This document shows, piece by piece, positions 9,080-17,708 of a stretch of DNA of 64,000 nt. How positions within the stretch are numbered: the stretch's first letter is position 1; the number at the start of each line of letters is the position of its first letter. The DNA comes from Enterococcus alcedinis. GTDB lineage: Bacteria; Bacillota; Bacilli; Lactobacillales; Enterococcaceae. The position numbers and the translations under genes were made by a program. The stretch lies in contig NZ_BMDT01000003.1 in the NCBI RefSeq assembly GCF_014635985.1, positions 168,327 through 232,326 of the forward strand, given 5' to 3'. The notes under the pieces were generated by a model, which saw only the letters and a program-made list of their open reading frames with translations, had not been told where the DNA came from and did no database searches.

Positions 9080-10817
9080 AATTCCACTCCGTGAGGCTTT
9101 TGCCCAAGATACATGGGTGAAACCTTTTATGAAAAAGTATAAAAATGCGCTGATTTTAGCATTAGCTCTTGGATTTCTAACATTCTTGAGTGCCGGTGGT
9201 TTGATGTTTATTTCAGGTTATTTAATTACTCGAGCCGCTTCACGTCCAGAAAATATTTTGATGATTTATATTCCGATTGTCTTTACACGTGGGTTCGGAA
9301 TTAGTCGCCCAGTCTTTCGTTATTTAGAACGTTTAGTGAGCCATAATTGGGTTTTGAAGATGACCTCGAAATTACGTTTGAAATTGTATCAAACGCTTGA
9401 AACCGATGGTGTGTTCTTTAAACGAAATTATCGTATGGGTGATATTTTAGGTATGCTAGCGGAAGATATTAACCATATTCAAGATCTTTATTTACGGACG
9501 ATTTTCCCAACGGTTATCGCCTGGCTGTTGTACATTGCGATTGTGATTGCTCTAGGATTCTTCTCGTTATGGTTTGCGTTAGTGATGGCGTTGTTATTAT
9601 TCTCTATCGTGGTAGTCTTTCCACTATGGTCATTGATCATCAATGGCGCACGACAAGAAAGAGAAAAACAATTAAAATCAGCACTTTATAGTGAATTAAC
9701 GGACAACGTATTAGGTGTTTCCGACTGGATTTTTAGTCAGCGGGGCACAGAGTATGTGGCGTTACATGAAGAAAGTCAGGCACAATTACTTAATCTACAA
9801 GAGAAAGTTCGACGCTTTAATAATCGTCGTGATTTCTTAGTTGAAAGTGTTTTTGGTGTGATTGTTGTTGCACTCGTACTTTGGACGAGTCAAACATTTA
9901 TCGGAAACCATGGTGGTCCGGCCAACTGGATTGCAGCATTTGTCTTAAGTGTCTTTCCTTTAGTGGATGCCTTTAATGTTCTACCCTCTGCGGCAGAAGA
10001 AACGAATCGTTACAAAGACTCGTTGGTACGCTTGAACGAGGTGCCAACGAGAACAGAAGCACAATTAACAGAAACGTTTAATGGTATACCAGAAATTCAA
10101 ATTCAAAATGTTTCTTATACCTATCCAAATACCACAAAAAAAGTTTTAGATAATTTAAGTCTTCGTTTACCAGTTGGTCATAAACTAGCTATCTTAGGTC
10201 GTAGTGGCTCTGGTAAAAGTACGTTAGCAAGCTTAATCCGTGGTGATTTAGCACCAAGTGAGGGAGAAATCACACTTGGTGGCATCGAAACGAAAGCATT
10301 TGGTGATGCCATCTCTGAGCAAATTGGTGTAATTCAACAAACCCCGTATTTATTTAATACAACGATTTTAAATAACTTACGATTAGGTAACCAAAAAGCC
10401 AGTGAAGAAGAAGCTTGGGATGTTCTTGAAAAAGTCGGATTAAAAACACTCGTTGAAAGCTTACCAGAAGGTTTACTTACAATGGTTGATGAAGCCGGCT
10501 TACGATTTTCAGGTGGTGAACGCCATCGTTTAGCATTAGCGCGTCTATTATTAAAAGAAACGCCAATCATTTTATTCGATGAGCCAACAGTCGGACTCGA
10601 TCCAATCACAGAACAAGCCTTAATTGACACCTTCTTTGAAACACTAAGTGACAAAACCATTATTTGGATTACTCATCATTTACAAGGAATCGAAAAAATG
10701 GACCAAGTCATTTTCATTGAAGACGGCCAATTAGAAATGTCCGGCAACCCAAGAGAACTCGCAAAAACCAACCCAAGATATAAAAAACTAAAAACGATAG
10801 ATGAAGGAAGGTTGTAA
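9072..10817 (+). CDS. cydC: thiol reductant ABC exporter subunit CydC
   Basis: 581 residues, same layout as the preceding gene: membrane domain to about residue 330, then ATPase with Walker A GRSGSGKST near 375, signature FSGGERHR (a Phe replaces the usual Leu) near 478, Walker B IILFDEP near 500 and His switch TH. Heterodimer partner of CydD, last gene of cydABCD. ATG 9072 follows GAGGGGGATAGC inside the end of cydD. A palindromic repeat cluster begins exactly at its stop codon. Confidence 0.93.
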   Translation: MFKIPLREAFAQDTWVKPFMKKYKNALILALALGFLTFLSAGGLMFISGYLITRAASRPENILMIYIPIVFTRGFGISRPVFRYLERLVSHNWVLKMTSKLRLKLYQTLETDGVFFKRNYRMGDILGMLAEDINHIQDLYLRTIFPTVIAWLLYIAIVIALGFFSLWFALVMALLLFSIVVVFPLWSLIINGARQEREKQLKSALYSELTDNVLGVSDWIFSQRGTEYVALHEESQAQLLNLQEKVRRFNNRRDFLVESVFGVIVVALVLWTSQTFIGNHGGPANWIAAFVLSVFPLVDAFNVLPSAAEETNRYKDSLVRLNEVPTRTEAQLTETFNGIPEIQIQNVSYTYPNTTKKVLDNLSLRLPVGHKLAILGRSGSGKSTLASLIRGDLAPSEGEITLGGIETKAFGDAISEQIGVIQQTPYLFNTTILNNLRLGNQKASEEEAWDVLEKVGLKTLVESLPEGLLTMVDEAGLRFSGGERHRLALARLLLKETPIILFDEPTVGLDPITEQALIDTFFETLSDKTIIWITHHLQGIEKMDQVIFIEDGQLEMSGNPRELAKTNPRYKKLKTIDEGRL

Positions 10818-10929
10818 TTGAAGCGTTCAGTGTCGAGTAATAAGCAAGAAAGTGTTTGAAAGTGTTCTTTACTTTCAAAAAACTTTTAGCTTATTACCGA
10901 GACGCTGCTTTAATTGCACCGTTTATCTC
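10807..10929. repeat. tandem palindromic repeat, cluster 1 unit 1
   Basis: A ~123-bp long-hairpin unit beginning GGTTGTAA (overlapping the cydC stop) and ending CACCGTTTATC. GTAATAAGC pairs with GCTTATTAC and the apex is TTTGAAAG...CTTTCAAA. It is nearly identical to the next unit and related in sequence to units at 14.4 and 46.4 kb. Confidence 0.85.
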
Positions 10930-11050
10930 AGAGGTTGTAATTGAAGCGTTCAGTGTCGAGTAATAAGCAAGAAAGTGTTTGAAAGTGTTTTTTACTTCCA
11001 AAAAACTTTTGGCTTATTACCGAGACGCTGCTTCAATTGCACCGTAAATC
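10930..11050. repeat. tandem palindromic repeat, cluster 1 unit 2
   Basis: Starts AGAGGTTGTAA and differs from unit 1 at only a handful of bases, so it is a recent tandem duplication with a 123-bp period. Confidence 0.85.
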
Positions 11051-11167
11051 AGAGGTTATAAAAAGAGTGCTCAGCGATAAGCGATAAGAGAGCATTAGAA
11101 AAAATCGCTTTTTGATTTTATTCTAGTGATCACTTATCTCCGCCATCGCTACTCTTTTTTCACTGTT
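11051..11167. repeat. tandem palindromic repeat, cluster 1 unit 3 (diverged)
   Basis: Starts AGAGGTTATAA. AAAAAGAGT...AGCGAT pairs with ATCGCTACTCTTTTT; the stem sequence differs from units 1 and 2 but its layout is the same. The end reads CACTGTT in place of ACCGTTT. Confidence 0.7.
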
Positions 11168-11176
11168 ACAAATAGT

Positions 11177-11210
11177 AAAAAATCCCACGGCGGAAATTTC
11201 CGCCATGAGA
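11177..11210 (-). terminator. intrinsic terminator of the polyprenyl diphosphate synthase gene
   Basis: Core palindrome GGCGGAAATTTCCGCC with flanking partial pairs, directly after the stop codon and followed on the minus strand by six T. Confidence 0.8.
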
Positions 11211-12191
11211 TTAATAAGTACGTATTAAGAGTTGTGTCGTTAATTTTTTTAAGGCTTTGCGTGTATCGCTTTTTGGTAAACGATCAATGCTTTCCAGAGC
11301 ATCATTGGTATAGCGTTGGGCGTATTTCTTTGCCTGTTTTACACCACCATGCTTGATAACCAGTTTCATGACTTCTTCTGCTTCTGCCAAAGTCACTTGA
11401 CTGCCTTTTTCAAAGTAAGGTGAAAAGACGTCAGGTTGTGCTTCTTTGGCTAGGAGTAGCGGTAATGTGTAAACCCCTTGGACAAAATCTTCCAAGACCG
11501 GTTTTTTGAGTTCTTTTTTATCAGCAGTGTAGTCTAAGATATCATCAAATATTTGAAAGGCCATACCGATATTTCGGCCAATCTCAGATGCTTGCGTGGC
11601 AATTTCTGGTGACGTTTGTCCAAAAGCTGCACCTTCTAAACAAGCGAGTGAAAAGAGTTCAGCGGTTTTGCCATTAATATTATTTAAATAATTTTCGACG
11701 GAACCCTTACTGTTATAACGGCTAGCCATTTGATTTAATTCACCGAGCAATAACTGTTTCATTGCTAAAGCGTTAACCGCCATATACTCTGAAGCATTCA
11801 TTGTTTCAATAATTAAATCAAAGAAAACCGTAAATAGTAAATCACCTGTATAGACAGCAATGTCTTTTCCAAAGCGTGATTGAATCGTTGAGACGCCTCT
11901 GCGTAAAGGAGAGTCGTCAATAATGTCATCGTGAACAAGTGTGGCCATATGTAAAAGCTCTAAAGAAGCAGCAATTTTAATCAGTTGGTCGGAATCTTGT
12001 TTTTCGGGATTTCCTAGATCCGAAAAGAAAAAGAAAAAGGCTGGGCGTAAAAACTTCCCACCTGCTTGAGTCATTTCGATCAAGGCGTCTTGAATATCAG
12101 GGTTTTCAACTTTTAGACGTTCCTCAATTAATGAGCAAACGGTTTGGAGTTTATTTTGAATCGTGGGATAATTGTTCCAGTAAGTAAGCAT
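11211..12191 (-). CDS. polyprenyl (heptaprenyl-type) diphosphate synthase
   Basis: 326 residues, trans-isoprenyl diphosphate synthase fold. First Asp-rich motif HDDIIDDSPLRRG at 87-99 and second FQIFDDILD at 212-220 bind the Mg-diphosphates; GGKFLRP near 44-50 is the usual substrate-binding start. It makes the long prenyl tail attached to menaquinone by the divergent menA next door. In Bacilli the enzyme often works with a small regulatory subunit, which is not visible here. AAAGGAT precedes ATG 12191. Confidence 0.88.
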   Translation of the reverse strand: MLTYWNNYPTIQNKLQTVCSLIEERLKVENPDIQDALIEMTQAGGKFLRPAFFFFFSDLGNPEKQDSDQLIKIAASLELLHMATLVHDDIIDDSPLRRGVSTIQSRFGKDIAVYTGDLLFTVFFDLIIETMNASEYMAVNALAMKQLLLGELNQMASRYNSKGSVENYLNNINGKTAELFSLACLEGAAFGQTSPEIATQASEIGRNIGMAFQIFDDILDYTADKKELKKPVLEDFVQGVYTLPLLLAKEAQPDVFSPYFEKGSQVTLAEAEEVMKLVIKHGGVKQAKKYAQRYTNDALESIDRLPKSDTRKALKKLTTQLLIRTY

Positions 12192-12283
12192 CAGATGTAT
12201 CCTTTCTTAAAAGCATTCTTTATTATTTTAACGCATCTCATAGTAAAAAGGCAATCTTATGCCTTCCAAGTAAAGGAGTTCAC

Positions 12284-13192
12284 ATGTCAATTAAGATTTT
12301 TTTCGAATTAGTCGAAATAAAAGCCAAAACAGCGAGCGTCCTACCCTTTTTAATCGGCTTATGTTACAGCTATTATCACTATGGCATCCTACATTTAGGT
12401 TATGTAACGATTTATTTTATCGCGATGTTCATTTTTAATATGGCCGTCGATATTTTAGATAACTATAATGACTACTTAAATGCGACCGATGTCCATGATT
12501 ATAAAGATAAAACCAATGTCATTGGGCGCGAAAATTTATCCTTGTCTTTGATTCGCTGGATGATTACACTAATGGTAATTGTTTCAGCAGGAATTGGTAT
12601 TTGGTTAGCTTCACAAGTTGGCTGGCCATTACTTTGGATGGGGCTGTATTGTTATTTAGTCGGTATTTTTTATTCTTCGGGTCCAAAACCCTTATCCAGT
12701 TTACCATTGGGAGAATTTTTCTCCGGTTTTACAATGGGTATGATGATTGCGTTAATTACCGTTTATCTCAATGCATTTGAGGTATTCGAATGGCAAGCAC
12801 AAGAACTACTGAATATTGCAGTGATCGCCTTACCGAATACGATGTGGATTGCGAATCTTATGTTAGCGAATAATATTTGCGACCTAGAAGAAGATCGCCA
12901 TAACAAGCGATATACGTTAGTCCATTACTTAGGGAAATCAAAAGCACTACAGCTTTTTATCGTCCTTAACATCATTGCATTTATTAGTATTGGTGCGTCC
13001 GTTGTACTTGGAATTGCACCCAAAACCGTTTTACTTAGTTATTTAATTGTGCCATTTGTTTGGAAACAAACGACGATTTTTTTGAAAAAACAAGAGAAAC
13101 TAGTCACTTTCCAAACGGCCATTAAAATATTAGCAATTGGTTCCACCGTTCAAGTATGTACCTATTTTTTAGGTATCATTATTTCCAGATAA
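12284..13192 (+). CDS. menA: 1,4-dihydroxy-2-naphthoate polyprenyltransferase
   Basis: 302 residues, UbiA superfamily, about eight or nine TM helices. The two Asp-rich catalytic motifs are visible: DNYNDYLNATD near residues 59-69 and NNICDLEEDRHN near 203-214. It joins the prenyl tail to DHNA to give demethylmenaquinone. AAAGGAG precedes ATG 12284. Twelve bases separate it from the NADH dehydrogenase gene, and a polyprenyl diphosphate synthase is divergent, so this is the quinone end of a respiratory cluster. Confidence 0.9.
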   Translation: MSIKIFFELVEIKAKTASVLPFLIGLCYSYYHYGILHLGYVTIYFIAMFIFNMAVDILDNYNDYLNATDVHDYKDKTNVIGRENLSLSLIRWMITLMVIVSAGIGIWLASQVGWPLLWMGLYCYLVGIFYSSGPKPLSSLPLGEFFSGFTMGMMIALITVYLNAFEVFEWQAQELLNIAVIALPNTMWIANLMLANNICDLEEDRHNKRYTLVHYLGKSKALQLFIVLNIIAFISIGASVVLGIAPKTVLLSYLIVPFVWKQTTIFLKKQEKLVTFQTAIKILAIGSTVQVCTYFLGIIISR

Positions 13193-13204
13193 AAAAGAAA
13201 GAAG

Positions 13205-14413
13205 ATGACAATTATGAAAAAAGTAATGATTTTAGGGGCAGGTTACGCAGGGTTACGAGCATTACGAGAATTACAGAAAAAAACTGAAGGTTTTGAAGTA
13301 ACCATTGTTGATCGTAATAGTTATCACTTTGAATCAACAGATTTACATGAAGTAGCTGCAGGAACACAACCCTGGGAAAAAATTACTTATGAAATTAGCG
13401 ATGTGGTGAATCCACGTATGACTACATTTATCCAAGATGAAGTGTTAAAAATTGATACTGAAAAACAAGAAGTACAATTAGAAAAAACAGGGACTCACAG
13501 TTACGATTATTTAGTCGTGGCATTAGGTTTCCGTTCAGAAACATTCGGTATTCCTGGGGCAGAAGAATTTGCATTAGAAATGGTTGATATTGTTTCTGCG
13601 AGAAAAGTTTATGACCATATTTTAGCGTCAATGGATAAATACAAAGAAACAAATGACCGTAAATACTTAAACATTGCTGTCTGTGGAGCTGGTTTTACAG
13701 GTATCGAATTAGTCGGATCACTTGTTGAAAATAAAAAAGCATTTGCCGATCGAGCAGGTGTCAAAAAAGACGACGTAACGATTTATTGTGTCGAAGCAGC
13801 ACCAAGTATTTTGCCAATGTTTAATGATGAATTACGTAAATATTGTTTAGATAATTTAGCAAAATGGGACGTTGAATTAATGACCGGTAAAGCGATCAAA
13901 GGGCTAAAACAAGACACGGTTATTTATGCTGACGGTGAAGTTGAAAAAGAACTACACGCCGGTACAATTATTTGGACAACGGGTGTTAGCGGAAGTGAAA
14001 TTATTGGGAAATCTGGTTTTGAGGAGCGTCGCGGTCGTGTGATGGTAAAACAAAACTTAACTGACCCAGCGCATGATAATGTGTATTTAATTGGTGACGT
14101 GAGTGCAGTAATGGATCCAGAAAATAATCGCCCATACCCAACAACCGCACAAATTGCTTTAAAAATGGGTGCTCATGCAGGTAGAAATATCTTACTACAG
14201 ATCGCAGGACAACCAACGAAAGATTTTAAATTCCAATCATTAGGATCTGTGGCATCAATCGGTAATGCCCATGCATTCGGCTTAGTTGGTAAAATGAACG
14301 TTAAAGGTTACCCAGCATCATTCGTTAAAAAAATGATCATGAACAAATCGTTAATGGATACCGGTGGCGTTAAAGAAGTCATGGCCAAAGGCAGATTTGA
14401 TTTGTATAGATAG
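13205..14413 (+). CDS. ndh: type II NADH:quinone oxidoreductase
   Basis: 402 residues, single-subunit FAD enzyme at the inner membrane face that passes electrons from NADH to menaquinone without pumping protons. FAD-binding GAGYAG at 11-16, NADH-binding CGAGFTGIE near 159-167, and a third GxxD region LIGDVS near 297. ATG 13214 gives the more typical MKKVMILGAG start; both starts share a weak AAGAAAG ribosome site. Likely cotranscribed with menA. A repeat cluster begins at its TAG stop. Confidence 0.92.
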   Translation: MTIMKKVMILGAGYAGLRALRELQKKTEGFEVTIVDRNSYHFESTDLHEVAAGTQPWEKITYEISDVVNPRMTTFIQDEVLKIDTEKQEVQLEKTGTHSYDYLVVALGFRSETFGIPGAEEFALEMVDIVSARKVYDHILASMDKYKETNDRKYLNIAVCGAGFTGIELVGSLVENKKAFADRAGVKKDDVTIYCVEAAPSILPMFNDELRKYCLDNLAKWDVELMTGKAIKGLKQDTVIYADGEVEKELHAGTIIWTTGVSGSEIIGKSGFEERRGRVMVKQNLTDPAHDNVYLIGDVSAVMDPENNRPYPTTAQIALKMGAHAGRNILLQIAGQPTKDFKFQSLGSVASIGNAHAFGLVGKMNVKGYPASFVKKMIMNKSLMDTGGVKEVMAKGRFDLYR

Positions 14414-14532
14414 AGGTTATGAGGTGAGCGTTTAATGACGAGTAATAAGCAAAGAATCGTTTGAAAGTGTTCTTTACTTTCAAAAAGATTCTGGCTTATT
14501 ACCGAGTCATTGCTCATATCATACCGTTTGGA
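14411..14532. repeat. tandem palindromic repeat, cluster 2 unit 1
   Basis: TAGAGGTTAT begins with the ndh stop codon. TGAGC...AATGAC and AGTAATAAGC pair with GCTTATTAC, GTCATT and GCTCA; the left arm carries an unpaired GTTT. It shares the apex TTTGAAAG...CTTTCAAA with cluster 1. Ends ATACCGTTTGGA. Confidence 0.88.
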
Positions 14533-14658
14533 TAGAGGTTATCAAAAAATCGTTTAACGACGAGAAATAAAGTGAAATCTGGAGTAAAATGAAATGGTTG
14601 TTTCATTTTATTCCAGATTGTTTATTTCCGAGTCGTTGATTTTTTCATACCGTTTAGA
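14533..14658. repeat. tandem palindromic repeat, cluster 2 unit 2
   Basis: TAGAGGTTAT...CATACCGTTTAGA. Stem bases differ from unit 1 (AAAAAATC, AACGAC, AAATAAA) but each change is matched on the other arm, while CGTTT, CGAG and CCGAGT stay constant. Confidence 0.88.
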
Positions 14659-14779
14659 TAGAGGTTATAAGGGGAACGTTTAGGCACGAAAGATAAGAAA
14701 ATCCTACGAAAAAATGGCTTTTTCATTTTTATCGTAGGCGTCTTATCTCTGAGTGACTGTTCATCTTATACCGTTTAAC
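14659..14779. repeat. tandem palindromic repeat, cluster 2 unit 3
   Basis: TAGAGGTTAT...TATACCGTTTAAC. The stem now uses GGGGAAC/AGATAAGA and their partners GTTCATC/TCTTATCT, keeping the same geometry. Confidence 0.85.
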
Positions 14780-14839
14780 TAGAGGTTATCAAAAAGAACT
14801 TCCAAGTAACAGATTTAACTGTTACTCGAAAGTTCTTTT
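14780..14839. terminator. cluster 2 terminal hairpin / bidirectional terminator
   Basis: Begins with the same TAGAGGTTAT, then AAAAAGAACTT...AAGTAACAG pairs with CTGTTACT...AAAGTTCTTTTTT. It looks like a shortened repeat unit that also serves as terminator for both convergent genes. Confidence 0.8.
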
Positions 14840-14842
14840 TTG

Positions 14843-15976
14843 TTATTGAATCGCTTGATCTAAGTCAGCAATTAAATCTTCAATGTCTTCAATCCCACAA
14901 GAAAGGCGGACGAGTGTTGGTGTTACGCCCATTTTTAGGCGTTCCTCTTCTGGCATTGCCGCATGCGACATCAGCCATGGTAGAGACAGAATCGACTCGA
15001 CACCACCGAGACTAACGGCTACGATTGGGACTTTACAGTTTTTAAAGAGCGCTTCGACTTGGTCTTGAGTCTCAAGATCAAAGGAAAGGACCGCGCCACC
15101 ATTTTTAGCTTGTTGCTGATGAATCGCATAACCAGGGTGGGTCGGAAGTCCTGGATAATAAACGTGCTTCACTTGTTTTTTTGTTTGTAGAAATTCGGCT
15201 AATTGTTGCGCATTTTCAATCGAGCGTTCCATACGTAAGCCCATCGTTTTGACGCCACGCAATAAGAGCCAACCTTCCTCGACGGCTAAAACACCACCAA
15301 GTGCTTTTTGGTGAATTTTTAATTGTTTGTGCAACGCTTCATCGTTCGTTGCTACCAGTCCAGCGATGACATCGCTATGGCCATTAATAAACTTGGTACC
15401 GGAATGAATCACAATATCAATGCCGATTGGTAATGTTTCTTGTCCAAGTGGTGTCATAAAGGTGTTGTCACAAGCCACAAGAATATCATGTTGTTTCGCC
15501 AATTTTGAGACCGCTTTTAAATCAGTAATGGTCAAAAGTGGGTTAGAGGGTGATTCTAAATAAATCATTTTAGTATTTGGTTGAATCGCAGCTTCCCAAG
15601 CGCTTACATCGGATTCGTCAACCATTGTATATTCAATACCGAATCGGACGAGAAACTCCTGGATTGTTTGGAATGTACCACCATAAATATTTTTTGCTAA
15701 GATAAAGTGATCCCCTTGTGAAAGTAAAAAAAGGACCGCATTAATTGCCGCCATTCCAGAAGAAAAAGCAAGCCCATATTTTGAATCTTCCAAGGTTTTA
15801 ATGCATTCTTCAATTGCTGTAATGGTTGGATTACCAAAGCGAGTATAATTATAACCCTCGTGATTAAAGGCATCCGGTTGATGGAATGTTGATGCTTGGA
15901 ATTTAGGAATGGATGAAGCGCCTGTTTCTTTACAAATAACAGGATATGCATGTAATAATTTTGTATTCATTTTCAT
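14843..15976 (-). CDS. trans-sulfuration PLP enzyme (cystathionine gamma-synthase / beta-lyase family)
   Basis: 377 residues, Cys/Met-metabolism PLP fold. SSGMAAI (phosphate-binding region), YLESPSNP, and the lysine loop HSGTKFINGHSD with the PLP-binding Lys near residue 195 are visible; C-terminal RLSCGIED is standard. Start ATG 15976 sits behind GGAGG; the longer frame up to 16066 crosses the likely promoter. Family members interconvert cysteine, homocysteine and cystathionine, and sequence alone does not separate CGS from lyase. It lies beside CoA-disulfide reductase and a cystine transporter. Confidence 0.85.
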   Translation of the reverse strand: MKMNTKLLHAYPVICKETGASSIPKFQASTFHQPDAFNHEGYNYTRFGNPTITAIEECIKTLEDSKYGLAFSSGMAAINAVLFLLSQGDHFILAKNIYGGTFQTIQEFLVRFGIEYTMVDESDVSAWEAAIQPNTKMIYLESPSNPLLTITDLKAVSKLAKQHDILVACDNTFMTPLGQETLPIGIDIVIHSGTKFINGHSDVIAGLVATNDEALHKQLKIHQKALGGVLAVEEGWLLLRGVKTMGLRMERSIENAQQLAEFLQTKKQVKHVYYPGLPTHPGYAIHQQQAKNGGAVLSFDLETQDQVEALFKNCKVPIVAVSLGGVESILSLPWLMSHAAMPEEERLKMGVTPTLVRLSCGIEDIEDLIADLDQAIQ

Positions 15977-16356
15977 GATAAATCCTCCAGGTTGTCCATA
16001 TTCAAAAAAAATATAATAATATAATAACGTATCGCAAAAGTAACATAGTTTGAAAGGGCTTGTCAATTAGTGTTTTTAGAAAGAGAAAGACAATATAAAA
16101 AAAGTTTTATTTTGACGAGTTATAAAATATCTAAATAAGAGTTAGATGATAAATAACAAAAAAGAATTGACGGAAAGGAGGGGAAATGGTAAGTTTTTGG
16201 TGTCATATGCCTGTATGACTTGTTCTTTTGGATAAAATGACAGCGTTTCCTTTTTTGTTTTTTAATGAAATTGTCCAAAAAAAGAGGAATCTTTTCCAAA
16301 AAACAGTAAGAAACGGTACAATAAAAAAAGTGGAAAATAACAAGGGAGGAAATTAA
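15977..16356. other. 380-bp divergent promoter region
   Basis: No gene. It holds the GGAGG site of the PLP enzyme and, for the reductase, TACAAT (16317-16322) as a plausible -10 without a good -35. TTGACA occurs on the minus strand near 16060 but without a well-spaced -10. No riboswitch aptamer was recognised. Confidence 0.4.
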
Positions 16357-17694
16357 ATGGAAATAGTCATCATTGGAGGAATTGCGGCTGGAATGAGTGT
16401 CGCAGCAAAGGCTTCACGTACGAATAAATCAGCAAACATTACTGTCATTGAGAAAGAAAAATTTGTTTCTTTCGGCGCATGTGGGTTGCCGTATTATTTA
16501 GGTGATCAATTTGATGATCAAAGAGAGATGTTTGCTCGCACGCCAGAACAAATCGAAAAAAGTGGGATTAATCTTTTCTTAGAACATGAAGTGACGAACG
16601 TTGATTTTACAAACAAGGTCATTACATTTACGGATTTAACGAGTGGAGAAAGCAAAACAAAGCCATACGATCGTTTGATGATTGCCACGGGTGCCAACCC
16701 AATCGTGCCACCAATTCCAGGAATCGATGCGAGTAATGTCTACACGATTACCAAACCTGGACCAGTTGCAGAACTGAAACATCGTTTACCTGAGATTCAA
16801 AACGTTGTGGTCATTGGCGGAGGATTCATTGGTGTCGAGGTCGCAGAGCAATTGAGACACCAAGGAAAAGAAGTCACATTAATCGAAGCCGATACGAAAG
16901 TAATGGGCGGTCCTTTTGATGCTGAATTCTCAGATAAATTAGCGATGGCAATTGAAGAAGCCGGCGTTCAAGTGAAATTGGAAGAACGTGCTGAACAATT
17001 TGTAACAACGAACGATCAAGTAACAACGGTCAAAACGAATAAAGGCGAGTATGCGGCAGATGTTGTGATTGTAGCAGTCGGTTTTAGACCGAACACGAAA
17101 TTCTTAGGTGAACAACTAGAAATGCTTGGAAATGGTGCGATTATCGTAGATGCCTATGGTCAAACATCGATTCCAGACGTGTTTGCAGCAGGCGATTGCG
17201 CGAGTGTTCCGCATCGTTTAGCCGGAGACGTTTACTTACCATTAGCCACAGTTGCCAATAAAATGGGGCGTTTAATTGGAACGAATATCGCCGTTGAAAA
17301 TCCAGAAGAACGTTTAGCATTCCCAGGTGCACTCGGATCAAGTGCAATTAAAGCTGGCGAATATGAAGCGTTCAGTACAGGTGTAACCGAAAAACAAGCG
17401 ACTGCGTTAGGTTTTGATTTCAAAACAACAACGATTGAGACGTATAACCATTCCAACTATTACACGGTGCAAGAAAAAATTATGGTAAAACTGATCTATG
17501 ATGCAAAAACATTTGTCTTATATGGCGCTCAAATGTTTGGTAAAAATGAAACAGTCTTACGTGGAACCGGCTTAACGACGGCCATTCATGCAGGAATGAC
17601 AACAAAAGAATTAGGTTTTGTCGATTACGCCTATGCACCACCATTTGCTTCGACTTGGGAAGTAATCAATGTGGCAGCAAATACGGCTAAATAA
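16357..17694 (+). CDS. cdr: CoA-disulfide reductase (pyridine nucleotide-disulfide oxidoreductase)
   Basis: 445 residues. FAD-binding GGIAAG at 7-12; the single active-site Cys42 in SFGACGLPYYLGD matches CoA-disulfide reductases (SFxxCGLPY) rather than H2O-forming NADH oxidases (SCGM). NADH-binding GGGFIGVE and FAD motif AAGDCA follow. The C-terminal dimer domain carries DYAYAPPF, whose Tyr is part of the CoA site in S. aureus. It keeps CoA reduced as the main thiol, or may act as an NADH oxidase. AGGGAGG precedes ATG; 14 bp separate it from the cystine symporter gene. Confidence 0.85.
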   Translation: MEIVIIGGIAAGMSVAAKASRTNKSANITVIEKEKFVSFGACGLPYYLGDQFDDQREMFARTPEQIEKSGINLFLEHEVTNVDFTNKVITFTDLTSGESKTKPYDRLMIATGANPIVPPIPGIDASNVYTITKPGPVAELKHRLPEIQNVVVIGGGFIGVEVAEQLRHQGKEVTLIEADTKVMGGPFDAEFSDKLAMAIEEAGVQVKLEERAEQFVTTNDQVTTVKTNKGEYAADVVIVAVGFRPNTKFLGEQLEMLGNGAIIVDAYGQTSIPDVFAAGDCASVPHRLAGDVYLPLATVANKMGRLIGTNIAVENPEERLAFPGALGSSAIKAGEYEAFSTGVTEKQATALGFDFKTTTIETYNHSNYYTVQEKIMVKLIYDAKTFVLYGAQMFGKNETVLRGTGLTTAIHAGMTTKELGFVDYAYAPPFASTWEVINVAANTAK

Positions 17695-17708
17695 AGGGGA
17701 GAAAGCAA

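Noticed and set aside
10807-11167. CRISPR array reading of the tandem repeats
   Set aside because: Units are themselves palindromic across their whole length, with no short constant repeat and unique spacer pattern, and no cas genes are present.
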